From assembly GCA_022824685.1 (NCBI GenBank), contig JAJDZJ010000019.1, positions 1 to 45,540 on the forward strand: a stretch of DNA of 45,540 nt, given 5' to 3'. A model generated the notes under the pieces. It did not search any database. It had not been told where the DNA came from and worked only from the letters and a program-made list of their open reading frames with translations. The translations under genes and the position numbers were made by a program. Numbering within the stretch: position 1 is the first letter of the stretch; each line of letters starts with the position of its first letter. The stretch comes from Caldilineaceae bacterium. Lineage in GTDB: Bacteria > Chloroflexota > Anaerolineae > Caldilineales > Caldilineaceae. Below, piece after piece: positions 32,731-42,389 of the stretch.

Positions 32731-33741
32731 ATGGACCGCAGTCACTATCGCACTCTAGGACGAACCGGGCTGTCCGTTTCTCCCATCGCTTTAGGCACCG
32801 TTGAACTGGGGATGGACTACGGGATCCCCGTGCCCGGTCACTACGGGCAACCCTCCAAATCTGCCGCCGAACGGCTGGTCGGCGCCGCGCTGGACGCCGG
32901 GATCAACTTCATTGACACCGCCCAGGCTTACGGCAACAGCGAGGCAATTCTGGGCCGGGCACTTCGCGGCCGGCGATCACGGGTGGTGATTGCCACCAAG
33001 GCCACGGTGCAGGCTGACGGCAAGACGCTGCGCGGCGAAGCTCTGCGCAGAGCCATGCTTGCAGGCCTGGAAAACAGTCTCCGCTCACTGCAGACCGACT
33101 ATGTGGACATCTGGCAGATTCACAACGTGGACGGAGACCTTCTGGACCAGGCAGACCTTGTGGCAGAGGTCTTTTCGCAGGCGCGCGCCAGCGGGATGAT
33201 GCTCTGGCGAGGCGGTTCCTTTTACGGGCCTGACCTGCCCCTCGCCGCTCTCGAATTGGAACTGTTCGACACCGTTCAGGTTACCTATTCCCTCTTCGAC
33301 CAGCGCCTGGCGGCTAAACTTTTTCCCGCGGCAGTGAGGCGGAACATCGGCATACTGGTGCGCTCGGTCCTGTTACAAGGCGTCCTGACCGAACGCGCCG
33401 ACTACCTGCCCGGCAGGCTTGAGCCGTTGAAGGCGCGCTCGAGGCGCTTCCGCCACTTGGTTGCCGAGGCCGCCAGGAACCCCCGGCAGACGACCAGCGG
33501 CCTTACTCCGGCGCAAGCGGCGATCGCTTTCGCTTTGGCTGAACCCCGGATCGGTTCAGTTCTCGTCGGCATGCGCACGCAGACGGAACTCGAAGAAAAC
33601 CTGGCCGCGGCGACAGCAACGCTGTCGCCCGATCTGATTCACGAACTGCGTCAGCTGCGCATCGACGATCCCGCGTTGCTAAATCCGAGCAACTGGCAGG
33701 CTGACTTACTCTCGGCAGCAAAGAGGATGCGTCTGTCCTGA
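32731..33741 (+). CDS. aldo/keto reductase
   Basis: A 336-residue AKR-type barrel. It starts YRTLGRTGLSVSPIALGTVELG, and has the catalytic tetrad in NFIDTAQAYGNSEAILG (Asp, Tyr), VVIATKAT (Lys) and YVDIWQIHNVD (His). The C-terminal NADP-binding end is IGSVLVGMRTQTELEENL. It reduces a carbonyl or oxidises an alcohol with NADP(H). The next gene is also an AKR, but the two differ strongly in the middle of the protein, so they are not a recent tandem copy. Confidence 0.92.
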   Translation: MDRSHYRTLGRTGLSVSPIALGTVELGMDYGIPVPGHYGQPSKSAAERLVGAALDAGINFIDTAQAYGNSEAILGRALRGRRSRVVIATKATVQADGKTLRGEALRRAMLAGLENSLRSLQTDYVDIWQIHNVDGDLLDQADLVAEVFSQARASGMMLWRGGSFYGPDLPLAALELELFDTVQVTYSLFDQRLAAKLFPAAVRRNIGILVRSVLLQGVLTERADYLPGRLEPLKARSRRFRHLVAEAARNPRQTTSGLTPAQAAIAFALAEPRIGSVLVGMRTQTELEENLAAATATLSPDLIHELRQLRIDDPALLNPSNWQADLLSAAKRMRLS

Positions 33742-33862
33742 TTCGGGGCGACCTTGAATCGTAGAGATTGCGATCGAGCGGTGGGCCAACCATACGCCCG
33801 CCGCCTCGGGAGTCACTTCAAAACCAAGCAAAACCTTTAAGGCATGTCAGGAGGTATAGCAG

Positions 33863-34774
33863 ATGGAATTTCGCCAATTGGGCAACTCTGATCTGAACGT
33901 CAGTTCAATCGGCCTGGGCAGCGTGACCTTCGGCCGCGAAATCGACTTGGAAACGTCCTTCTCGATTCTCGACTACGCCATGGACAAGGAAGTCAACCTG
34001 ATCGACACCGCCGAGGTCTATTCAGCCGGGGGCTCCGAGGAGGTGCTTGGGCACTGGCTTTCCCGCAACGGCAACCGGCAAAAAGTCGTGCTCGCGACCA
34101 AAATCGCGCCGCCATTGGGCCGCGAGCGGGTTCTGCAGTTCGCCGACGATAGCCTGCGCCGGTTGCAGACCGACGTCATCGATCTCTACCAGCTCCATGC
34201 TTACGACGACGGCACGCCCTTCGAAGAAACGCTGGATGCACTCAATACGCTTGTAGAACAGGGGAAAGTACGCTACGTGGGGAGCAGCAACTTCGCCTCA
34301 TGGCAGCTGTGCAAAGCGCTCTGGATTGCCGACGTAAACGGTTGGGCGCCCATGGTATCGGTTCAGCCCAACTACAACGTTGCCATCCGTGACATTGAGG
34401 CCGAAGTGCTCCCTTTCTGCGCCGACCAGAACATCGGCGTGATCTCCTATAGCCCATTAGGCGCCGGGTTCCTCACCGGTAAGTACACCAAGACCTGGAC
34501 AGCGCCCAAGGGGACGCGCTTCGATGTCATGCCCGACCACTGGGAGATTTATGAGAACGACGTTTCGATGCGCCGCATGGAGGGTCTTCGCGAAGTGGCC
34601 GCGGAAACAGGAATCTCCATGGTACAGCTTTCGCTGGCTTGGGCGATAGGCCAGCCTGGCATCACTTCCGTGCTGATCGGGTGCCGCACGACCTCCCATG
34701 TCGATCAGGCCTTCCAGGCTGAGGCAATGGGGCTGACACAAGAGATTCGAGATAGGATCAATGCTTTGGGTTGA
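33863..34774 (+). CDS. aldo/keto reductase
   Basis: A 303-residue AKR family barrel close to the YajO/voltage-gated K+ channel beta-like group. MEFRQLGNSDLNVSSIGLGSVTFG is the first strand; the tetrad lies in NLIDTAEVYSAGGSEEVLG, VVLATKIAPP and DLYQLHAYDD. VRYVGSSNFASWQL and TSVLIGCRTTSHVDQAF complete the family pattern. AGGAGGT at 33849-33855 gives a strong ribosome-binding site. Likely works on a sugar-derived carbonyl along with the neighbouring reductase and the Gfo/Idh/MocA protein downstream. Confidence 0.93.
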   Translation: MEFRQLGNSDLNVSSIGLGSVTFGREIDLETSFSILDYAMDKEVNLIDTAEVYSAGGSEEVLGHWLSRNGNRQKVVLATKIAPPLGRERVLQFADDSLRRLQTDVIDLYQLHAYDDGTPFEETLDALNTLVEQGKVRYVGSSNFASWQLCKALWIADVNGWAPMVSVQPNYNVAIRDIEAEVLPFCADQNIGVISYSPLGAGFLTGKYTKTWTAPKGTRFDVMPDHWEIYENDVSMRRMEGLREVAAETGISMVQLSLAWAIGQPGITSVLIGCRTTSHVDQAFQAEAMGLTQEIRDRINALG

Positions 34775-34843
34775 CCAAAGGATGCCTGTACGGTTCGCAA
34801 CGAAACCTTGCCCAACAGAAACTGCACGAGGAGGATGGAAGCG

Positions 34844-35932
34844 ATGAAAACTTACCGCGCCGGAGTAATCGGTTGCAGCCGAATGGGTGGGTTCATTGAC
34901 AATGAAGTTGTCGGATATGCGAGAATCGCGCTCCCCTACTCACACGCGGCCGGCTACACGACCTGTGATCGCACAAACCTGGTTGCCTGCGCCGATCTTC
35001 GTACCGACGTCATGGCAGAGTTCGGCCAACTGCACGGTGTGCCCGCCGAAGGCCAGTACACCGACTACCGCGAAATGCTCGCCAAAGAGAATCTCGACAT
35101 CGTAAGCGTGGCCACCCAACCGGAGCCGCGCGCCGCCATCGTCGTCGACTGCGCCAACCACGGCGTCAAGGCGATCTATGCCGAAAAAGCGATGGCCGCC
35201 TCAATGGCCGACGCCGACGCCATGGTCGAGGCTGTCGAGCGCAACGGCGCCATCCTCAATCTCGGGACCAACCGCCGCTATGACACCAAGTACGACCGCA
35301 TGAAAGAGATCATCGACAGCGGCGAACTGGGTGATCTTCAGCAGCTGATCATCTACAACGTCGGCCCCTTGTTCAATAACGGCAGCCACTTTCTGGACCT
35401 CATTCTGCGGCTAAATGACGACGCGCCGGCCGAGTGGGTGCAAGGCCATCTGCCTGACGGCGACAGCATGCTCGACGGCGATGTACTGACAGGCGACCCG
35501 CAGGGCGAGGGGATTATCCAGTTCGCTAATGGGGTGAAGGCGTACGTTCTGCTCACCGACCGCAGATCAGAGACCGAAGCCATCTGCACTCTCGGAACGA
35601 TTACCGCCTTCAACGACGGGAGTGAATGGCAGGTGCGCAAGGCAGAACCGGTTGGCCTGCGCGGACGCAACGAACTCCAGACCGGGCCCGCGCCTGTGAC
35701 ACCCTCGACCAGTTCTACATTGCGAGCCGTCCAAGACCTTGTCCGTGCGCTCGACACGGGGCAGCCTCCCAGGGGAGGCGTGCGCGCGGCCCGCGCCGGC
35801 AACGAACTGATCTTCGGCTTCATTGAATCACATCTTCTCGGCGGCGCACGGGTAACCCTGCCGCTCGCAAAGCGCACGACCCGCATGGTCCGTGACCATA
35901 CGCCGCGCCAGCCCAAGTATAAGCCTGACTGA
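34844..35932 (+). CDS. Gfo/Idh/MocA family oxidoreductase with altered EKP motif
   Basis: About 362 residues from ATG 34844, chosen because GAGGAGG (34828-34834) lies nine bases upstream; an ATG at 34835 abuts that site and is unlikely. The Rossmann start is YRAGVIGCSRMGGF. Then IVSVATQPEPRA and AIYAEKAMAAS appear, where the usual E-K-P is E-K-A, a change in a normally conserved proline. LGTNRRYDTKYDRMKEIIDSGELGDL and GSHFLDLILRLND match the family's substrate side. It is the last gene of the plus-strand string and likely an NAD(P) dehydrogenase of a sugar or cyclitol; it is only distantly similar to the oxidoreductase at 3885. Confidence 0.87.
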   Translation: MKTYRAGVIGCSRMGGFIDNEVVGYARIALPYSHAAGYTTCDRTNLVACADLRTDVMAEFGQLHGVPAEGQYTDYREMLAKENLDIVSVATQPEPRAAIVVDCANHGVKAIYAEKAMAASMADADAMVEAVERNGAILNLGTNRRYDTKYDRMKEIIDSGELGDLQQLIIYNVGPLFNNGSHFLDLILRLNDDAPAEWVQGHLPDGDSMLDGDVLTGDPQGEGIIQFANGVKAYVLLTDRRSETEAICTLGTITAFNDGSEWQVRKAEPVGLRGRNELQTGPAPVTPSTSSTLRAVQDLVRALDTGQPPRGGVRAARAGNELIFGFIESHLLGGARVTLPLAKRTTRMVRDHTPRQPKYKPD

Positions 35933-35988
35933 GTGAGAGAATGCGTACTTGCAGAATCGTCTGATTTGCTGGACGACTTACTCAACGG

Positions 35989-36726
35989 TCAACGCAAATA
36001 TGGCTTGGGATTCCTTTCCACCTCGGCCTGGAGCGTGTCTACGTAGCCTCGAATCCCAAACAACCGGCAGGCCGCGTCTCCGACTCGTCCGTGCCGCGGT
36101 TCCCCTGACCCTTCCCAGAACGCGCCCAATTTGACCCGATCCAGGGCTGGGAATCCCGGCTCGCGCTCTGTATTCCGGCTCCTGCCGCGCAGCATGCGCC
36201 AGTACATCGCTTCGACCAGATGGACGTAGGTCGAAGTGTAGTAGTCCACCCCCAGCATGAGCAGCTTCCCACCTGCCTCATAGGCCTTGTACATGGGCGA
36301 ATGCAGGCCGAACGTCTTGCCCCACGGCTCGCGGTCCCAATGTGAACCGTACCCCTCCTGACGAAGATGACCCGCAACAAAAGCTTTGGCTCCTCTTCCG
36401 CGCGCCGCCACCGAGTGTGAGTAGTGGTCTGAACGATAGACGCCTGGCAACTGTCGGAACCTCTCCGTTATCCAGCCGACAGTGGAAGGCGTATACTGTA
36501 AGTCCCACGTCTCCGGCCGCAGCTCCCACGTCACCAGGTTAAAGGAGGGCATCAGCAACAGCCCCTCCGGCCCGATCGCGTCCTCTAACGCCCGGATCAC
36601 GCTATCCGCGCCGCCGTCGACCGGACCCAGAGATTTGAACGAGGAGTGAACAAAGAGGATGTCGCCCGCTTCAACGCCGAGGCGCCGCAGGTCTTGTGTC
36701 AAATCATTGCTGCTATACGAGGACAT
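35989..36726 (-). CDS. AAC(3)-family aminoglycoside N-acetyltransferase-like protein
   Basis: A 245-residue acetyl-CoA-dependent enzyme of the aminoglycoside 3-N-acetyltransferase family. GDILFVHSSFKSLGPVDGGADSVIRALEDAIGPEG is the diagnostic N-terminal stretch; RSDHYSHSVAARG, and SPMYKAYEAGGKLLMLGVDYYTSTYVHLVEA with the catalytic histidine complete it. Resistance is not proved: many environmental members act on amino sugars or other amines. It is the last gene of the right-hand minus-strand block, 33 bases after the propeller protein, and convergent with the oxidoreductase gene on the left. A role in acetylating an amino sugar in the same pathway is plausible. Confidence 0.88.
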   Translation of the reverse strand: MSSYSSNDLTQDLRRLGVEAGDILFVHSSFKSLGPVDGGADSVIRALEDAIGPEGLLLMPSFNLVTWELRPETWDLQYTPSTVGWITERFRQLPGVYRSDHYSHSVAARGRGAKAFVAGHLRQEGYGSHWDREPWGKTFGLHSPMYKAYEAGGKLLMLGVDYYTSTYVHLVEAMYWRMLRGRSRNTEREPGFPALDRVKLGAFWEGSGEPRHGRVGDAACRLFGIRGYVDTLQAEVERNPKPYLR

Positions 36727-36759
36727 GAGAGAGAGGACTGTAGGCGCCGGTTCAGTGAC

Positions 36760-37917
36760 CTATGGGGCTACGGCTGCGGAAACGTCCATCACATACACTT
36801 GGCGCGTCCCTTCGTGGACTGAATCGAAGCAGACCTGGCGTTCATCCCGGCTCCAGCGCGGGTGCATGTCACAGCGGATTTCGCCGCGGAAAGGGGGAGG
36901 CGACGCAAACTGTCCCAGATGAACCAGCCGCTCCTCCTCCATATTCCACAGCATCAGAGACTGCAGGTTGTTCTCGTCCGGCCCCGTGTCGGTCAGCATC
37001 CAGACGCCGTCCCGGGTAAAGCTGTTATGGCCGTTGCGGGTGAGAACGTCAGGACGCAGCAGCTCATAATCGCCGCTGGGTTCATCGATCCGGTACCAGT
37101 TTTCGCCCTCCTTCATCGTGACCCAGCCGATCAGCGTTCTCGCCGACTGCCAGTCGAAGTGCGACGCGCCCAAATCGGTCAGAATGCGCAGATCGCCCCC
37201 TTTGAGGCTGGCAGAGACCAGGACCGTATGTTTGATTTCGACCCCCGGCTCGTTCCAACGGACGACAAAGACGACGCGGGTATCGTCTCGGTTGATAACG
37301 GTGTGGTTGAACCAGAGTTTGTGGGTCTGCGCATCGGGGTCGTCGCGCAACAGGGCGCGAGCATCCTCGTAGGACACGAGCACATCCGCTTCTCCCGTCT
37401 CGGTGTCCATCAGGTAAATGCCGTCGTCTTCAGGATGGTTCTGGTCGGCGAAAAGATCCGGCAGGCCGGCGTACCCGACAACCGGACGCAGGGACTTTAG
37501 CCGGGCATAGTTCAGGCTGACCGCGTAGCGGCCGTCGCGGGTCAGCCCGCTTATCGGGCGGGGCAGAACGCGTTTCTTCCCGGAGTGGATGTCCAGGACT
37601 ACTGCCACATGCCTGTCGCCCTGTCGGTCATTATATGTGATGAGGCGGTCCGGCGCGGTCGGCAGCCAGTGCAGCATGCAGCCCTGTTGCAGGTTCCAGG
37701 CCCGCGTCTCAGCCAGCGGCTCGAATCTGCCAGTCGCCAGCTCAACCAACCCGACCACCGCGCGATCGTCAGCCCCGGGCGGCCGTTCGTGGAACTCCGA
37801 CTCCAGGCAGAGTAGATACTGCCCCGTAGAATCCCAGGGGCAGATGCCATAGTAGCCGAAAAAGTGGTGCTTGGGACCTTGCGTTGCTACTTTCGCCTCA
37901 AAGGCTCGCGAGGACAT
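36760..37917 (-). CDS. oligogalacturonate-lyase-type beta-propeller protein
   Basis: About 385 residues from ATG 37917; an upstream GTG at 37995 has no ribosome-binding support. HHFFGYYGICPWDSTGQYLL near residue 12, and repeated blades such as LITYNDRQGDRHVAVVLDI, ISGLTRDGRYAVSLNYARL, IYLMDTETGEADVLVSY and GHNSFTRDGVWMLTDTG, mark the TolB/PD40-like seven-bladed family that includes oligogalacturonate lyase. The family's common HFFGYYD is HFFGYYG here. It ends with CDMHPRWSRDERQVCFDSVHEG, a typical final blade. It may bind or cleave an oligosaccharide; no signal peptide is seen. It lies between the PhyH gene and the acetyltransferase. Confidence 0.75.
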   Translation of the reverse strand: MSSRAFEAKVATQGPKHHFFGYYGICPWDSTGQYLLCLESEFHERPPGADDRAVVGLVELATGRFEPLAETRAWNLQQGCMLHWLPTAPDRLITYNDRQGDRHVAVVLDIHSGKKRVLPRPISGLTRDGRYAVSLNYARLKSLRPVVGYAGLPDLFADQNHPEDDGIYLMDTETGEADVLVSYEDARALLRDDPDAQTHKLWFNHTVINRDDTRVVFVVRWNEPGVEIKHTVLVSASLKGGDLRILTDLGASHFDWQSARTLIGWVTMKEGENWYRIDEPSGDYELLRPDVLTRNGHNSFTRDGVWMLTDTGPDENNLQSLMLWNMEEERLVHLGQFASPPPFRGEIRCDMHPRWSRDERQVCFDSVHEGTRQVYVMDVSAAVAP

Positions 37918-38003
37918 GAAGAGGGCGCCTCTCCGGGTAAGGGAGAAATGTCGCGCAGCGTTCTCCCTTACCAGACCTGGCAAAACTGGCGGCACGGAGC
38001 AGA

Positions 38004-38954
38004 CTATGTGGTTGTGGTAAGGTAGGTGAGAGATTTCTTTCGCTTGATTTCGTCCTCGGACATGGCGGCGATCAAAGTGCCCCAGTGTCTGGGCGGCGTC
38101 CTCGGCTCGCCGGTGAACTCGAATCCCTCGTCCATCAGGCGCACGCCGCTGCCTTCCAGGCCGTCGTAGCCCAATTCCTTACGTGTGTCGATCATCTTCT
38201 GGGCTGCGGCCAGGGCGCGGTCGTCGAACAGACCCCTTTCCTTTTCCAACTGCTGGACGTAGCCAAGGTGGCCGTAGCTCTGTTCCTGGACCTCACGGTT
38301 CATGTAATGTACGTAGAAAGTGCGGCGAAGATCGGGAGTGCGGTTGCCGGCAGAGCCGTGCGGAGCGGACAGGCAGTGGAAACTGACATCGCCCGGCCCC
38401 AACTCGATTGGCACGGCCCCCAGTTCGTCGAACAGCATCTCCTCCGAATAGTTCTCGACTTCAACGTGGCCTACCAGATGATGCCCCGGAATCGCCCAGA
38501 CGCAGCCGTTCTCGATCGTTGAATGGTCCAGGTAGATGTCGGCGTCGATATTGGGGATCGGGTGTGTATCCGGCCATTCCGGGTCGCCGAACGGCGGGTC
38601 CTGGTGCCAGTGGACCGGCACGTCACCTTCCGGAATCTTGCACACGAAAGAATCGACGATCGGCATGAAGGGGTGTCCGACCAGTTGACCGTAATGCGCC
38701 AGCAGCGACGGATTGGCCGTCACCGCCTGAAAGACCGGGTCCCGGTCCCACATGAACTCGCTGCGAAAATACGTGCGCGACCCGTCCGGGTTCGGCCGGT
38801 AGCGGTGCCCCCCTTCATCGATGCCCGCCATCCCCTCCTCCATCACCCGGTCCGCCGCCTTGCGCAGCGCGGCCAACTCCTCGCCCTGTACGACTCCCTT
38901 TGCCACGATGAATCCGTCGCGGTGAAACTGGTCGATTTCGGCTTGTGTGAACAT
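38004..38954 (-). CDS. phytanoyl-CoA dioxygenase (PhyH) family protein
   Basis: A 316-residue Fe(II)/2-oxoglutarate-dependent dioxygenase. FTQAEIDQFHRDGFIVAKGVV is the typical PhyH start. The iron triad is VHWHQD (His117, Asp119) and the distal histidine in LSAPHGSAGNRTPDLRR (His199), where the following Arg pair suits 2-oxoglutarate binding. Members hydroxylate many small molecules, not only phytanoyl-CoA. Its place just after two sugar-type ABC importers suggests oxidation of an imported sugar or other small organic compound in the cytoplasm. Confidence 0.9.
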   Translation of the reverse strand: MFTQAEIDQFHRDGFIVAKGVVQGEELAALRKAADRVMEEGMAGIDEGGHRYRPNPDGSRTYFRSEFMWDRDPVFQAVTANPSLLAHYGQLVGHPFMPIVDSFVCKIPEGDVPVHWHQDPPFGDPEWPDTHPIPNIDADIYLDHSTIENGCVWAIPGHHLVGHVEVENYSEEMLFDELGAVPIELGPGDVSFHCLSAPHGSAGNRTPDLRRTFYVHYMNREVQEQSYGHLGYVQQLEKERGLFDDRALAAAQKMIDTRKELGYDGLEGSGVRLMDEGFEFTGEPRTPPRHWGTLIAAMSEDEIKRKKSLTYLTTTT

Positions 38955-39057
38955 TCGTCAGCGCTCCTTGAGAAACGTATCCAACGTAATCAGTTTATGC
39001 CAGCCCGGATCTGGCAGCGGCATTGACGGTGCTGTCCGCTCGGGGTCACGCTTGAAC

Positions 39058-39921
39058 TCAGCCCTTCAACCCAGTCATCACAACTCCCTTGACAAAATAA
39101 CGCTGCAAGGCAAAGAAGACAAGAATGACAGGAACGACCATGGCTGTCGAAGCAGCCATCAGCCAGTCCCAGCGAGAGCGTCCGCCTGCGGATCCCATCC
39201 CTCCCACGGCTGCCCGGAAAAGAGCGAGGCCCAGGGCAACCGTGTAGTTTTCCGGCGAGTTGAGATAGAGCAGCGGTCCCATGAAGTCGTTCCAGCCGTC
39301 AATGAAGGTAAAGATCGCCACCGCAATCAGGCCTGGTTTGGCTAAGGGCATCAAAATCCGGGCGTAGATGGCATATTCGTTGCAACCGTCGATCCGAGCC
39401 GCGTCAGCGAGCTCTTCAGGAATGGTGCGGAAGAACTGACGCAGCAAAAATATGTTAAACGCCCCGCCCCCGAAAAACCACGGTACGGTGAGTGGAAGAA
39501 AGGTGTCGATCCATTGCAGACGGGTAAAGAGCACATAGGTCGGCACCATCAGGACAATGTAAGGAACCATCATCGTCGCAAGAACAATGCCAAACCAGAT
39601 GTCGCGTCCCACGAAGCGCAGCCGTGCAAAGCCATAGGCGCAGAAGGAGGCGGAGAGAATGACCGCCGCTTCGCGCACGATGACGATGATCACTGTATTC
39701 TTGACGTAAACGTAGAACGGCATCGCATTCGGGTTTGCCAGCGCTTCAGGGTAGTTTTGCCAGCGTATTGGGTTGGGGAAAATCTGGGGCGGAAACTGAA
39801 AGATGTGGAGTTCGTGCTTCAACGAGCTGCTTACCATCCAAAGGAATGGCAGAGCCATAAGGATCGCCCCAACCAGAAGAATCAACTGAATTAGAGTCCG
39901 CTGTCCAGCATTCTTTGTCAC
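39058..39921 (-). CDS. carbohydrate ABC transporter permease (MalG-type)
   Basis: A 287-residue inner-membrane permease with six likely membrane helices, beginning [26 protein letters not shown]. The ATPase-contacting EAA loop is [32 protein letters not shown], and the C terminus [16 protein letters not shown] is characteristic of MalG/LacG-type proteins. It pairs with the MalF-type permease 81 bases upstream and the Tat-exported binding protein at 41025. No ATPase gene is in this cluster, so a shared MsmX/UgpC-like ATPase encoded elsewhere is expected. Confidence 0.94.
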   Translation of the reverse strand: MTKNAGQRTLIQLILLVGAILMALPFLWMVSSSLKHELHIFQFPPQIFPNPIRWQNYPEALANPNAMPFYVYVKNTVIIVIVREAAVILSASFCAYGFARLRFVGRDIWFGIVLATMMVPYIVLMVPTYVLFTRLQWIDTFLPLTVPWFFGGGAFNIFLLRQFFRTIPEELADAARIDGCNEYAIYARILMPLAKPGLIAVAIFTFIDGWNDFMGPLLYLNSPENYTVALGLALFRAAVGGMGSAGGRSRWDWLMAASTAMVVPVILVFFALQRYFVKGVVMTGLKG

Positions 39922-40002
39922 TTCGTTCTACAGCCCTTTTCTTCTCCTACAGTGCCTCGTACTGAGGTCTGCCTGCTTCTTTCTTCCACCCAGAGCTCTT
40001 TG

Positions 40003-40923
40003 TCAACGGGTGTCTTCGTAGTAAATCATGCTTCCCACGTACCTGAAGATGAGCACTGTCAGCCCCATTATAATAATGAAAAGCACCCAAGCGAGGGCAG
40101 CCGCGTACCCCATCTTGAGGTGCAGGAATCCCGCGCGATACAGGTACAGGACGTAGAAAAGCGTAGCGTTCTGTGGACCGCCGCTGGTGATCAGGTAACC
40201 GGCGGTGAAGATCTGGAAACTGGCGATGATGCCCATGACCAGATTGAAGAAAATGACTGGGGACAAAAGTGGAATGGTTACATGCAGCAGCTTGCTCCCG
40301 GCGCCGGCCCCGTCAATCTCAGCCGCTTCATAGTACACATCGGGTATGCCCTGCAGTCCCGCCAGGTAGATCACCATCGTGGCTCCCAGCCCCCACAGAC
40401 TCATCAGGATCAGGGCGGGCAAAGCCCACTCCGGTTCCTGCAGCCAGAGGATTTTAGGCAGTCCGATTGCGCGCAGCCCGGCGTTGAGCAACCCGAATTC
40501 TGAGTTCAAAATGAAGGCCCAAAGAACTGCGCTAGCCACTGCCGGAACGATGCTGGGGAGGTAATAGATCGTTCGATAGATGCTGATGCCGCGAGTTCTT
40601 GTATTGAGTAGAAGTGCAATAAAAAAACTCAGCACCAGGCCAAGGGGTACCGCCACCAGCGTGTAGACTGTGGTGACCTTCAGAGACTGCAGAAACAGTT
40701 CATCCCTGAAGAGATTCTCGATGTTGTCCAAGCCGACAAAGCGCGGCGCCGTGATCAGATTCCACTTCTGAAATGTAAGCCAGCCGGCAGTGAGAGCCGG
40801 AGTGAGGAACCAGATGAGGACCCCAAGAATGAAGGGGGATATAAAAATATATCCGGTGATGTTTCGCCTGGCCGCGGGGCTATTCAGACCCCAACGGCTG
40901 AGCCCTTGGCCTATCATGGACAT
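40003..40923 (-). CDS. carbohydrate ABC transporter permease (MalF-type)
   Basis: A 306-residue inner-membrane permease. The first helix follows [24 protein letters not shown], and the typical [16 protein letters not shown] segment precedes the core. The EAA loop is [29 protein letters not shown], and [22 protein letters not shown] gives the last helix. It forms the pore with the MalG-type protein at 39058. The binding-protein gene ends 101 bases upstream. Confidence 0.94.
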   Translation of the reverse strand: MSMIGQGLSRWGLNSPAARRNITGYIFISPFILGVLIWFLTPALTAGWLTFQKWNLITAPRFVGLDNIENLFRDELFLQSLKVTTVYTLVAVPLGLVLSFFIALLLNTRTRGISIYRTIYYLPSIVPAVASAVLWAFILNSEFGLLNAGLRAIGLPKILWLQEPEWALPALILMSLWGLGATMVIYLAGLQGIPDVYYEAAEIDGAGAGSKLLHVTIPLLSPVIFFNLVMGIIASFQIFTAGYLITSGGPQNATLFYVLYLYRAGFLHLKMGYAAALAWVLFIIIMGLTVLIFRYVGSMIYYEDTR

Positions 40924-41024
40924 TCTTCAATCCGGGTGCAGTGCCAGCGGGGAAGGGCCGGCAACGCGCGGCGAGTGAACTTAGACCCTGACCGGACCTT
41001 TCTCACCCGCCGCGGAAGGGCGGA

Positions 41025-42389
41025 TTATGCACTCTTCAGGACTTCGTTCGCCTTTGGCGTGGCATCCAGCAGCGCCTCCTCGGCGGTCTTGTCACCGATC
41101 CAGACCGCGTCAAGGGCCGGCCAAATGAAACCGCTCGCCTCGCCTTCGCCGGGAGGCCCGTACATCGGATGCCCGTAATCCGGCACCCATTTGGTCACGA
41201 TATCTCTGTATCCTTCCCGGTGTACCTCAAGAGACATCCAGCGGTCCATCGCTTCTTCTTCCATCAGCGCCGTCTGGCTGGGCAACCAGAGACCGGAGAC
41301 CAGGAAAAGTTCCTGGTAATAGGGGCTGCTGAGGAAGCGAACCAGCTTCCAGGACTCGTCTATATGCTTCGTGCCCTGCAAGATCATGTGCAGATGCGCC
41401 GAAAGCCAAGTGGCGGGCACCTTCATCTTGGGCAGAACTGCAGTGCCTAGCGGCTCCTGCATATCATGTGTATATGCCATCGACCACGAGCCTTCAATGA
41501 CCATTGCCATTGTGCGCGTCTCCAGCAGTTGCACAAAGCCCATGCCGATCGCCTCAAACGTCGCAGAGTTAGGCATAACCTGGTCGACCAGCACTAAGTC
41601 AGCCACCTTCTGCACTGCCTCGATCGCCTCTGGTTGGTCGTAGCCGTAGAGCCTCGTTTCCGGATGCCAGATATAGCCGCCGTTCGAAAGGACGAAGGAC
41701 GAGTGCATCCAATATGGAATGTTCATGCCCCAGCGCTCAACGTTTTCAATGTCAAACCCACTGTCTCCGGGATGGTTGCCATTCGCGTCCACCGTCATCT
41801 GGCGTGCAACGTCCACGAAGTGGTCCCACGTCCAGATTTCGTCAGGATCGGTGCTGGGCGGGTCGATGCCTTCCTCCTCGAAGATGGCGCGATTGTAGTA
41901 TACATGGTGGCAGACCCAACATGAGCCAATGCCGTACCAGCGTCCTTCCCACGTGCAGCGCTCCTCTTCCTGCGGCTGGATGAAGTAATCTTCAGCGCCC
42001 AGCAACGGATCGGCCATCAGCATGTCCGTGATATCAATCAGGAGTCCATCGCGGGCGAATGTGTAGAAGTCGGTGCTGAACGCAGTATCGGGCGGCGTGC
42101 CGGCGGCGATCATGGAGAGCAGCTTCGCGCGGTAATCACCCGGAGTCTCTACCCAGGTTGCCTTGATTCCGGGATTCTCTTCTTCGAATGTCTCCAGCCC
42201 CTCGAGAAGCTCCGGCCCCTGACCCGGCCATCCTGCCAGTTGAAGCTCCACGTCTTCCATTGCCGGCGCGGCGGCCTGCCCTTCGTCTGTTGCCGCCGGC
42301 GCGGGCCCGCAGGCAGCCAGGACAGCCGCGCCGCCTGCCGCGCCTGTCACCGACAAGAATTCTCGTCTGCTAATTGGCATTCTTCGCAT
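41025..42389 (-). CDS. sugar ABC transporter substrate-binding protein with Tat-type lipoprotein signal
   Basis: A 454-residue extracellular solute-binding protein, family 1. ATG 42389 is preceded by AAAGGGG about nine bases upstream. The N terminus RRMPISRREFLSVTGAAGGAAVLAAC joins a twin-arginine motif (SRREFL) to a lipobox cysteine, so export is probably by the Tat route with lipid anchoring. The body has the GQGPELLEGLETFEEENPGIKATWVETP start and the GSWSMAYTHD and WLPSQTALM segments common in sugar-binding proteins. It delivers a sugar or glycoside to the permeases at 40003 and 39058. Confidence 0.92.
   Translation of the reverse strand: MRRMPISRREFLSVTGAAGGAAVLAACGPAPAATDEGQAAAPAMEDVELQLAGWPGQGPELLEGLETFEEENPGIKATWVETPGDYRAKLLSMIAAGTPPDTAFSTDFYTFARDGLLIDITDMLMADPLLGAEDYFIQPQEEERCTWEGRWYGIGSCWVCHHVYYNRAIFEEEGIDPPSTDPDEIWTWDHFVDVARQMTVDANGNHPGDSGFDIENVERWGMNIPYWMHSSFVLSNGGYIWHPETRLYGYDQPEAIEAVQKVADLVLVDQVMPNSATFEAIGMGFVQLLETRTMAMVIEGSWSMAYTHDMQEPLGTAVLPKMKVPATWLSAHLHMILQGTKHIDESWKLVRFLSSPYYQELFLVSGLWLPSQTALMEEEAMDRWMSLEVHREGYRDIVTKWVPDYGHPMYGPPGEGEASGFIWPALDAVWIGDKTAEEALLDATPKANEVLKSA

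Noticed and set aside
40986-41024. Small GC-rich palindrome after the Tat-exported binding-protein gene
   Set aside because: Only about five base pairs (CCGCC/GGCGG) are available and there is no T-tract, so I do not call it a terminator.
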